Shown one piece after another: positions 1 through 5,063 of a stretch of 5,077 nt of DNA (position 1 is its first letter; each line of letters begins with the position of its first letter). Position numbers and translations under genes: made by a program. The DNA is taken from assembly GCA_016928495.1 (NCBI GenBank), contig JAFGKQ010000097.1:1-5077 (forward strand). The letters are read 5' to 3'. The notes beneath the pieces are model-generated. The model saw only the letters and a program-made list of their open reading frames with translations. It was not told where the DNA came from and made no database searches. This stretch comes from Candidatus Fermentibacterales bacterium (GTDB taxonomy: Bacteria; Fermentibacterota; Fermentibacteria; Fermentibacterales; JAFGKQ01).

Positions 1-114
1 AGCCTTCCGGCCTTCCTCACTCCCTCCGTGCTATCGGTGCTGGTCGAGACGTTCGATGTGAGACCGATCTCCTCAGTGGACCAGGATCTCGAAGCCGCCC
101 TCGCGGGAAGATAG
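1..114 (+). CDS. hcp: Hybrid cluster protein (hydroxylamine reductase), C-terminal end only
   Basis: Frame 1 is open from the window edge to TAG at 112-114, giving the last 37 residues of a protein whose start lies outside. The residues LPAFLTPSVLSVLVETFD followed by an I-S-S-x-x-x-D-L-E-A tail closely resemble the C-terminus of E. coli Hcp as I remember it (LPAFLSPNVAKVLVEQF, then I-T-S-P-x-x-D-L-K-A). Hcp proteins are about 540-550 residues long, cytoplasmic, and carry an Fe-S cluster plus a hybrid 4Fe-2S-2O cluster. They reduce nitric oxide or hydroxylamine and can act as protein S-nitrosylases in anaerobes. The cluster ligands lie upstream of the window and cannot be checked. The cupin gene starts 9 nt after this stop with no room for a promoter, so the two are probably one transcript. 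The family call rests on remembered similarity over 37 residues, but the match is distinctive. Confidence 0.85.
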   Translation, partial: SLPAFLTPSVLSVLVETFDVRPISSVDQDLEAALAGR

Positions 115-123
115 GGGAAGACG

Positions 124-459
124 ATGAATCAGGAGAGAACGAGCCCGGAAGGCCCGGCCCGGGCTGCATCCCTGGTCGAATCGGCTGCGGGATCCGTGGT
201 AAGCAGGACGCTGATCGACACGGACTGCGGCAAGGTGACGCTCTTCAGCTTCGACCGGGGACAGCAGGTGAGCGAGCACACGACTCCCTACGAGGCGCTG
301 GTCCTGGTGCTGGAGGGAACGGCGCTGTTCAGGGTGGCTGGCGTCGAGCACGAGGTCGGGGCCGGTGAGCTGCTCCTGATGCCCGCCGGTGTCCCACATT
401 CGCTGAGTGCCCCGGAGCCCTTCAGGATGCTGCTGGTGATGATCGGGAAGGGGAGCTGA
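124..459 (+). CDS. Small single-domain cupin protein, hcp-linked
   Basis: This 111-residue cytoplasmic protein has no signal peptide or membrane segment. Residues 46-65 form cupin motif 1 in variant form: G46, H52, E57 and G65 are present, but the usual second histidine is Thr54 (S-E-H-T-T-P-Y-E-A). Motif 2 is canonical at 81-92: G81, P87, G89, H92. His52, Glu57 and His92 could therefore still bind a metal as a three-ligand site. The S-E-H-T-x-P-[FY]-[ED]-A pattern and the ending P-H-x-L-x-A, M-L-L-x-M-I recall a family of short cupins found in anaerobes, so the missing histidine is probably family-typical, not damage. The ATG is preceded by AGGGG at 113-117, 6 nt upstream, overlapping the hcp stop; this supports the start and suggests coupling. 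No substrate can be assigned. Its position suggests a redox or nitrosative-stress role, which is inference only. Confidence 0.88.
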   Translation: MNQERTSPEGPARAASLVESAAGSVVSRTLIDTDCGKVTLFSFDRGQQVSEHTTPYEALVLVLEGTALFRVAGVEHEVGAGELLLMPAGVPHSLSAPEPFRMLLVMIGKGS

Positions 460-473
460 GAGGCCTGCCTCTC
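458..473 (+). terminator. Possible weak terminator after the cupin gene
   Basis: GAGAGG (458-463) and CCTCTC (468-473) form a perfect 6-bp stem around a CCTG loop, starting inside the cupin stop codon. No T-run follows (the next bases are CCC AGCCC), so it may be a 3' stabilising hairpin or a weak, factor-assisted terminator and not a classical intrinsic one. Confidence 0.3.
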
Positions 474-486
474 CCCAGCCCGCCCA

Positions 487-515
487 TTGACGCGTCCCGT
501 GTGCGGTCCGAGAAT
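487..515 (+). promoter_or_regulatory. Candidate sigma70-like promoter for the propeller gene
   Basis: TTGACG (487-492; five of six matches to TTGACA) is followed after 17 nt by GAGAAT (510-515; four of six to TATAAT). It sits in the only AT-richer stretch between the cupin gene and the next gene (about 511-547), and would give a leader of about 40 nt before the ATG at 565. An alternative reading of the same island is TTTTCA (515-520), 16 nt, then TGTTATTTC with an extended TG (534-542). The sigma-factor consensus of this lineage is unknown. Confidence 0.35.
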
Positions 516-551
516 TTTCATGGGGAGCAGCAATGTTATTTCATGACCGCC

Positions 552-558
552 GGGGAGG
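552..558 (+). promoter_or_regulatory. Ribosome binding site deciding the start at ATG 565
   Basis: GGGGAGG ends 6 nt before ATG 565. A TTG at 559 is in frame two codons earlier but directly abuts this site, leaving no spacing, so ATG 565 is the better start. From it the protein begins with a clean signal peptide, M-R-L-L. Confidence 0.75.
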
Positions 559-564
559 TTGGGG

Positions 565-1590
565 ATGAGGCTCCTTTGCATCTGTAGCCTGCTGCTGATA
601 TCCGCTGTCGCAACAGGCGCCAGCGTGGTCAGGACACTGGACGCGCCTGACACGAACATCAGCGGCCTGGCGTTCGGCGACGGCAAGCTCTGGGCAGTCG
701 ACGGCGGCACCTCGATGATCTACGGCCTGGACCCCGTCAGCGGCTCCGTCGAGACCAGCTTCTACGCGACACACAGCTCGGTTCCGAGCTACTCTCCGGG
801 CGGGCTGGCCTTCTACAACAACAACCTCTTCGCAAGCTTCTTCTACTCGACCTCCTCCACCTACATCTACTGGTACACGACGGCTGGGGCTAACGCGGGC
901 TACGACATCCTGTGTTGAGGCCTCTACACCCCGTCGGTGACGGGGCTCTCGTGGAACGGCACCAACATGTACGGCAGCACGACCTACTCCACCTACTACG
1001 ACGGCTGCTTCGGGTTCCCCTTCTCGGGCTCCTACTTCAGCAGCAAGACGACCTACATCAACACCTACTCCGGGACCCCGACCGGCTATGACATCGCCTA
1101 CCAGCAGAGCAACGGGAGCATCTGGATGGCGACTGACAACGCGACCAGCCCCGTGGCGTGCTTCCAGGCCACGAGCGGCGGAATACTGGCCTCTCTCCCG
1201 GCCAGCATCGGAATAGGCAGCTCCTGCAGGGGGCTGGCGTTCGAGACGGGCTCGAGCCAGTACCTGTGGGTGAGCAACAGCTCTACCGACGAGCTCTACA
1301 GGGTAGACCTGAGCACTGCGGTGGAGGACGAGACCAGCCAGGGGATAGGCGACGCCCCCGTGCTGAGCTGTGGCCAGAACCCGTTCAGGGACTGCGTGAC
1401 GCTGTTCTCGAGCGGCATCGACGCCGCCGCGGTCCTCCAGATCTTCGATGTCAGCGGCAGGACGGTCCTCGAGGACGCGTTCCAGGGTGCATTCGCCTGG
1501 GACGCCCGAGGCGTTCCCAGCGGGCCCTACTTCGTGGTCGTCAGAGTGAACGGAGAGCCATCGGCGACCCTCCGGCTGATGAAGCTCTAG
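565..1590 (+). CDS. Secreted beta-propeller-like protein with sorting domain, interrupted by one in-frame UGA
   Basis: Read through the UGA at codon 118, this is a 341-residue product. Residues 1-19 are a signal peptide (one Arg, then a Leu/Ile/Ala-rich core ending A-T-G-A). Five related repeats follow, each opening with a G-L-A-F/W-x-x-x-x-L-W-like strand, at about residues 32, 78, 125, 174 and 221 (period 46-49), as in NHL/YVTN-type propellers. Residues 264-341 are a FlgD-like / type IX-style sorting domain: Q-N-P-F, then L-Q-I-F-D-V-S-G-R, then W-D-A, then P-S-G-P-Y-F-V-V-V, ending L-R-L-M-K-L. Conventional calling would give two genes, 565-918 and 937-1590 (GTG start). The second would lack a signal peptide and has no Shine-Dalgarno, so it is a continuation and not a separate gene. 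Candidate explanations are a recent nonsense mutation, an assembly error, readthrough or selenocysteine insertion. The terminator at 1611-1645 suggests it is monocistronic. Function is unknown; surface binding is a guess. Confidence 0.8.
916..918 (+). other. In-frame UGA codon inside the propeller gene
   Basis: TGA follows a TGT (Cys) codon, giving D-I-L-C-(UGA)-G-L-Y-T-P. Both flanks share one frame, and there is no frameshift or second stop in the remaining 223 codons before the natural TAG. UGA works as a normal stop for the cupin gene (457-459) and the beta-helix gene (3114-3116), so the code is standard. One-base changes from TGG (Trp), CGA (Arg) or GGA (Gly) would each explain it as a mutation. 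Confidence 0.9.
929..945 (+). promoter_or_regulatory. SECIS-like hairpin just downstream of the in-frame UGA
   Basis: CCCCGTC (929-935) and GACGGGG (939-945) pair perfectly around the loop GGT (936-938). The 17-nt hairpin starts 10 nt after the UGA. Known bacterial SECIS elements lie inside the coding region directly after the UGA. The minimal E. coli fdhF element is a 17-nt hairpin about 11 nt downstream with a GGUC loop. The bulged U of the E. coli element is absent here. The hairpin encodes T-P-S-V-T-G, so chance in GC-rich coding DNA is a real alternative. The hairpin itself is certain; its SECIS function is speculative. Confidence 0.35.
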
Positions 1591-1610
1591 CACATCGGGC
1601 ATGACATCGC

Positions 1611-1645
1611 GAGGGGCGCGGGGACCTGTCGTTCCCGCGCTCCTC
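1611..1645 (+). terminator. Intrinsic terminator after the propeller gene
   Basis: Arms 1611-1625 (GAGGGGCGCGGGGAC) and 1631-1645 (GTTCCCGCGCTCCTC) form 15 consecutive pairs (13 Watson-Crick, 2 G-U) around the loop CTGTC. The hairpin starts 20 nt after the TAG at 1588-1590. It is followed by a moderately T-rich tract (TTCCTTGCATCTTGT). This is the strongest structured element in the window outside genes, and it separates the propeller and beta-helix transcripts. Confidence 0.75.
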
Positions 1646-1656
1646 TTCCTTGCATC

Positions 1657-1685
1657 TTGTGAACACTGTCCCTCCTTGCTCCAAT
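1657..1685 (+). promoter_or_regulatory. Weak candidate promoter for the beta-helix gene
   Basis: TTGTGA (1657-1662) and TCCAAT (1680-1685) are 17 nt apart, each matching four of six consensus positions. The site lies between the terminator and the start at 1752, where a promoter is expected. A second -35-like TTGACG at 1703-1708 has no -10 at workable distance. The rest of the 1646-1738 stretch shows nothing else I can support. Confidence 0.2.
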
Positions 1686-1738
1686 CAGAGCGGCAGGATG
1701 CCTTGACGCAGGGTGTCCCCGAGCGCAGCTTGTGTATG

Positions 1739-1745
1739 AAGGAGG
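1739..1745 (+). promoter_or_regulatory. Ribosome binding site deciding the start at GTG 1752
   Basis: AAGGAGG is a near-perfect Shine-Dalgarno sequence ending 6 nt before GTG 1752. The in-frame TTG at 1746 directly abuts it and so is a poor start. The same 6-nt spacing precedes the propeller gene. Confidence 0.8.
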
Positions 1746-1751
1746 TTGCCA

Positions 1752-3116
1752 GTGAGGTACTTGCTTGTTCTTGCGGCGTATGCTGGCCTCTGCGCAGGTT
1801 CGGTCCTGGAGGTCCCCGGTGAGTACGCCACCATTCAGTCGGCGATCTTCGCCGCTGTTGGCGGGGATACCGTACTGGTCGCCCCGGGCATCTATGTCGA
1901 GAACATCTACTATCTTGGGAAAGCGATTACGATCACGAGCGTGGGGGGCCCCGCTGTGACTCTCATCGACGGCTCGGAGCCGGTGAACCCCGACTTCGCC
2001 AGCGTGGTGCGCTTCCTTCTGGGGGAGGGGCCTGACTCGGTCCTCGATGGATTCACGCTCACGGGAGGGACCGGCACCAGAAAGCCGAGCCCGTCCGGAC
2101 CGGGCCAGCTATGCGGCGGGGCGGCGTACTGCTGGTACGCCTCTCCGACCGTGACCAACTGCGTCATGACCGAGAACAGCGCCGACTGGGGTGGCGCCAT
2201 CTACTGTCAGTGCTCTTCAGCAGCCATTGCGAACTGCCGTATCGAGGACAATCAGGGGAGCAGCAGCGGGGGGGGTGTCTACTTCGGGTACTCGAGCTGC
2301 GCTATCAGCAACTCGATCATCGCGCGCAACAGCAGCGTCTCCGGAGGAGGCCTGTTCGAGAGCTACTCGAGCGATACGACGTTCGTGACGAACTGCGTTC
2401 TCGCCGGGAACAGCGTTTCGAGCAGCGGCGGCGGGTTCTATCTGACGGCCGCACTGACTGGCTTCAGGAACACGATCCTCTGGGACAACTCCGCACCTAC
2501 CGGTCCCAGCGGCTTCATCCTGTTCTCCACCACTTCCGCCTTTCTGGACTACTGCGACGTGGAAGACGGACCCTCATCCATCGTGGGTGATGGGGTCGTC
2601 TGGGGAGAGGGCAATCTGGAGATGGATCCGCTGTTCTTTCCCGGGCCTCTCAGCGACTATCACCTCTCACCCCTGTCTCCGTGTGTGGATGCGGGAGACC
2701 CTGACCCCGAGTACAGCGATCCCGAGGATCCGGAGGATCCCGGACACGCTCTCTGGCCTTCTCTCGGCGGGCTCCGGAACGACATGGGCGCGTATGGGGG
2801 AGGCGGCAGCGGCGGATTCACGGCCGTAGAGAGCAGCCACGCCAGCGTTTCTTCCGGGCCCTCATTGGGACTCGTAAGGCCCAACCCTTCCAGTGGTCAG
2901 GCCGTTGTGGAGATCAGCCTACCGGAGAGCGCCGAAGTGGCCCTGTCATTGTTCTCGCTCGACGGCCGCGTGGTCCATTCTGCTCGTGACGGGTGGACTC
3001 CGGCTGGAACCCACACTTTCTCGCTTGGAACCGGGGCGAAACTCCGGCCGGGGGTCTACCTTGTCGTTGTGGAAGCCTCCGGATGCCGCGTGTCCCGGAG
3101 GTTCGTCGTGCTCTGA
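1752..3116 (+). CDS. Secreted right-handed beta-helix (pectin-lyase-like) protein with sorting domain
   Basis: This is a 454-residue protein starting at GTG. Residues 1-17 are a signal peptide. Residues 21-51 (V-P-G-E-Y-A-T-I-Q-S-A-I, then G-D-T-V-L-V-A-P-G-I-Y-V-E-N) are the usual opening of pectin-lyase-fold / DUF1565-like proteins. Five helix rungs follow at 136-257. Each starts N-[C/S/T]-x-[IM/L], has a second Asn six residues on, and four end in a Gly cluster: N136, N161, N187, N214 and N240, period 25-27, forming an asparagine ladder, with Cys at 137, 162 and 215. Residues 303-350 carry the Y-H-L-S-P-x-S-P-C-V-D-A-G-D-P and D-M-G-A-Y-G-G motifs that commonly close such helices in FCB surface proteins. 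The FlgD-like sorting domain spans 373-454 (R-P-N-P, L-F-S-L-D-G-R, L-R-P-G-V-Y-L-V-V-V, terminal R-F-V-V-L). No catalytic lyase residues can be assigned; polysaccharide binding or a structural surface role is equally possible. A G8 tract lies in the third Gly cluster region. Confidence 0.88.
   Translation: MRYLLVLAAYAGLCAGSVLEVPGEYATIQSAIFAAVGGDTVLVAPGIYVENIYYLGKAITITSVGGPAVTLIDGSEPVNPDFASVVRFLLGEGPDSVLDGFTLTGGTGTRKPSPSGPGQLCGGAAYCWYASPTVTNCVMTENSADWGGAIYCQCSSAAIANCRIEDNQGSSSGGGVYFGYSSCAISNSIIARNSSVSGGGLFESYSSDTTFVTNCVLAGNSVSSSGGGFYLTAALTGFRNTILWDNSAPTGPSGFILFSTTSAFLDYCDVEDGPSSIVGDGVVWGEGNLEMDPLFFPGPLSDYHLSPLSPCVDAGDPDPEYSDPEDPEDPGHALWPSLGGLRNDMGAYGGGGSGGFTAVESSHASVSSGPSLGLVRPNPSSGQAVVEISLPESAEVALSLFSLDGRVVHSARDGWTPAGTHTFSLGTGAKLRPGVYLVVVEASGCRVSRRFVVL
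2268..2275 (+). repeat. Poly-G tract (G8) inside the beta-helix gene
   Basis: Eight consecutive G encode Gly173-Gly175 (GGG GGG GGT). Losing one G would bring the downstream frame to TGA at 2386-2388; gaining one would bring it to TGA at 2588-2590. Either would remove the end of the helix and the sorting domain. Confidence 0.9.
2718..2742 (+). repeat. Short tandem 9-bp repeat encoding an acidic D-P-E linker
   Basis: GATCCCGAG, GATCCGGAG and GATCCCGG run head to tail in frame, encoding D-P-E, D-P-E, D-P-G at residues 323-331. This forms an acidic, proline-rich loop between the S-P-C-V-D-A-G-D-P motif and D-M-G-A-Y-G-G. Confidence 0.75.
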
Positions 3117-3163
3117 GCGCCCTGAGGTGACGGGTGCGGGTGGCTTGGCAGGCTGAGGGGAGC

Positions 3164-3170
3164 AGGAGGA
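3164..3170 (+). promoter_or_regulatory. Ribosome binding site deciding the start at ATG 3173
   Basis: AGGAGGA lies directly before ATG 3173, with the GGAGG core ending 3 nt upstream, somewhat closer than the 6 nt seen for the two genes before it. It rules against the in-frame GTG at 3134, which has no such site and would add 13 charged residues before the signal peptide. Confidence 0.65.
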
Positions 3171-3172
3171 GA

Positions 3173-5014
3173 ATGAACGCCAGGAGCGTCGTCGGATCCG
3201 TTGGTGCTCTGGGTCTGGTTGCGATCTGCGCCGGAAGTGGATACGGCCAGCCCTGGGAGCATGCCGTCCACGATATGGGTGAGCTCTGGAACACGGTCTG
3301 GGATTGCCTGATGTACGGTGACCCATGGGAGGACTACCCGGGCTGCGCCTGGCCCGGTCCGACCATGGACAGCTACCTGTGGTGCGGAGACGTCTGGAGC
3401 TTCGCCTACGGAGCCGTGACCGTCCACGGGGACTCGATCAGCAAGTGGGCCAGCTGCAGTGACTACGGCAACTGGGAGATCCGCTGCAGCGACGGCTATC
3501 CGCTCGAGTACCTGACCCCGGGTCCCGTTGCTCCCGGGCAGAGCCAGTTCGGAGCTGATGACTGGGATATCACTTACAATCCCAGTCCCTATGGTCTGAT
3601 GGTATGGAACGAGAACTACACCTGGGACAGCCCCGGATACGACGACTTCATGGCCATGAAGCTGGTCTTCACTCACCATAGTGAGCACGGCAACCCCGGA
3701 GTGCCCCTGGATGCGTTCGTGGTAGGAGTCCGGGGGGATTGTGACGTGGCATCGTCTGACCAGGCAGAATGCAACCTCGACGATCTGGTGTACTACGACG
3801 GCCACGCGATCTGGTGCAACGAGCCCGGGAATGAGTTCGACTACCTGTTCTTCGACGGCATCCCCGCAAGCTCCAGGGACTTCTACACCTACCAGCAGAA
3901 CCCCGATGCGTCCTACCCGGACCCGGATGACAACGTCTACTACCACTACAACTACCCAGGGCCGGACGGGCTCGTGGATGCCGATGTGGACGCGAACGGA
4001 GTCAGCGATCACCTCACTATCCTGGCGAAGGTCGCGGGAGCCGACACCGTCTACGTGCTCGACGAGGAGAGCGGCATCCTGATGTTCTCAGGGGGGATGC
4101 CGCCCGGGCACTGGCACCATACGGTCGGTGACACGACCTACCTGGTGGTGCCCAGGAACCTGAGCTACATGTGGGACAGCGACACCCCGGGGAGCCCTGA
4201 GGACGACTCGGGCGAGTGGGCGATCGATCCCCCGTGCAACGGGTTCGTGGGGTGGCGTCTGCTAGACTGCTGGGTGCGAGAGCAGAACGGCTCCATCGCC
4301 AGATTCGTGGACGTGAGCGGCTGTGCCATTCCCCTCTGTCATACCTGGTGGACCTGGGAGTACGATCCGGGAACTGACATGAAGAAGTACGACTATGCCT
4401 GGAGCAACACTCCCTTCGGGATCACCCCGAAGAGCGGCCCGGAGTACATCTCCGGCTGGCTGGGCCATCCCTGTGCGCCCGAAGCGTACGAGCCGGACTA
4501 CCCGGGTCCCTTCCCGTTCATCAGCGATTCTCCTATCGAGTACGGCTTTCCTGCCTTCGACCACAGGTTCCTGCTCAGCATCGGCCCGGTGAGGCTGGAT
4601 GACGGGGATAGCCTGTACGTGATGGGCGGCTGGGTGGTCGGCGCCGGGCTGGAGGGTTTGCGAAGGAACGCCGACCTGATGCTCGATGCATACTGGCGCG
4701 AGGGTGTCTGGGGAGGGGCCACCCCTGTGGTCTCGGGACTCGCGCCGATACGCCCGGCTATGCGGCTGCGGATGGTCCCCAGCCCCGCGACCGCCGTGAT
4801 CTCCGTCCTGATCGAGCTACCCGACCCCGGCGAGCTCCGCCTCGATGTGTTCGACTGCTCTGGAAGACTGGCCATCTCGCAGTCCTGCGGCAGCCTGTCT
4901 GCCGGCAGTCATGAGATCGCTCTCGATCTGGGAGATCTGCCTTCCGGCGTCTACTTCGCAAGGGCCACGTCGGGAGCCGAAGCCGCATCGGGGCGCTTCG
5001 TGGTCCTGCGCTAG
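3173..5014 (+). CDS. Secreted Trp/Tyr/Asp-rich protein of unknown function with sorting domain
   Basis: This is a 613-residue protein. Residues 1-25 form a signal peptide (Arg4, hydrophobic core, likely cut near G-Y-G/Q). The long central part (26-525) matches no family I can name. It holds all 26 tryptophans, about three times the usual share. There are also 15 cysteines outside the signal peptide, which could form disulfides. D-V-D-A-N-G-V-S-D at 271-279 looks like a DxDxNG-type calcium loop. The stretches Y-D-D-F-M-A-M (156-162), G-V-R-G-D-C-D-V (185-192) and V-V-G-A-G-L-E-G-L-R-R-N-A (488-500) resemble recurrent motifs of large hypothetical secreted proteins of FCB candidate phyla, from memory. 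Residues 531-613 are the FlgD-like sorting domain (V-P-S-P-A, L-D-V-F-D-C-S-G-R, L-P-S-G-V-Y-F-A-R-A, terminal R-F-V-V-L-R). The gap to the beta-helix gene is 56 nt with no clear terminator, so co-transcription is plausible. Confidence 0.85.
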   Translation: MNARSVVGSVGALGLVAICAGSGYGQPWEHAVHDMGELWNTVWDCLMYGDPWEDYPGCAWPGPTMDSYLWCGDVWSFAYGAVTVHGDSISKWASCSDYGNWEIRCSDGYPLEYLTPGPVAPGQSQFGADDWDITYNPSPYGLMVWNENYTWDSPGYDDFMAMKLVFTHHSEHGNPGVPLDAFVVGVRGDCDVASSDQAECNLDDLVYYDGHAIWCNEPGNEFDYLFFDGIPASSRDFYTYQQNPDASYPDPDDNVYYHYNYPGPDGLVDADVDANGVSDHLTILAKVAGADTVYVLDEESGILMFSGGMPPGHWHHTVGDTTYLVVPRNLSYMWDSDTPGSPEDDSGEWAIDPPCNGFVGWRLLDCWVREQNGSIARFVDVSGCAIPLCHTWWTWEYDPGTDMKKYDYAWSNTPFGITPKSGPEYISGWLGHPCAPEAYEPDYPGPFPFISDSPIEYGFPAFDHRFLLSIGPVRLDDGDSLYVMGGWVVGAGLEGLRRNADLMLDAYWREGVWGGATPVVSGLAPIRPAMRLRMVPSPATAVISVLIELPDPGELRLDVFDCSGRLAISQSCGSLSAGSHEIALDLGDLPSGVYFARATSGAEAASGRFVVLR

Positions 5015-5027
5015 GCGAGTCGGGACT

Positions 5028-5063
5028 GCCGGGCGGGAGGGCCGGCTCCAGCCTCCCGGCGGC
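5028..5063 (+). terminator. GC-rich hairpin after the last gene, probable terminator
   Basis: CGGGAGG (5034-5040) pairs with CCTCCCG (5052-5058). The stem extends across a small internal loop through GCCG (5028-5031) with CGGC (5060-5063), around an 11-nt loop. It begins 13 nt after the TAG at 5012-5014. No T-run follows in the remaining bases, so it may be a non-classical terminator or an mRNA 3' stabiliser. Confidence 0.45.

Noticed and set aside
937-1590. Independent gene starting at GTG 937
   Set aside because: No Shine-Dalgarno precedes it, the start lies in the hairpin, the product would lack a signal peptide despite carrying a sorting domain, and it continues the upstream frame and repeat period.
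541-1602. Long antisense open frame (353 codons) opposite the propeller gene, also open across the UGA site
   Set aside because: The product is an Arg/Val/Ala-rich sequence with no recognisable domain and no good ribosome binding site, typical of a shadow frame in GC-rich DNA. The sense strand has a signal peptide, repeats and a sorting domain.
1703-1740. TTGACG with TATGAA as a promoter before the beta-helix gene
   Set aside because: The spacing is 26 nt, and transcription would start at or after the ribosome binding site and start codon.
1601-1822. Small + strand frame covering the intergenic region before the beta-helix gene
   Set aside because: It runs through the 15-bp terminator hairpin and the AAGGAGG site, has no ribosome binding site of its own, and its product has no recognisable features.
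3117-3172. Terminator or promoter between the beta-helix and Trp-rich genes
   Set aside because: I found no stable hairpin, T-run or paired -35/-10 elements in these 56 nt.
3056-4012. Antisense open frame of 318 codons overlapping the start of the Trp-rich gene
   Set aside because: Low-complexity Val/Arg/Gly-rich translation generated by the Asp/Tyr/Val codons of the sense gene. It spans the end of one real gene and the start of another.
124-5014. Genome-wide reassignment of UGA to Trp or Gly
   Set aside because: TGA ends the cupin and beta-helix genes at sensible places, TGG encodes Trp throughout (26 times in the last protein alone), and the DNA is GC-rich, unlike the AT-rich lineages known for UGA reassignment.
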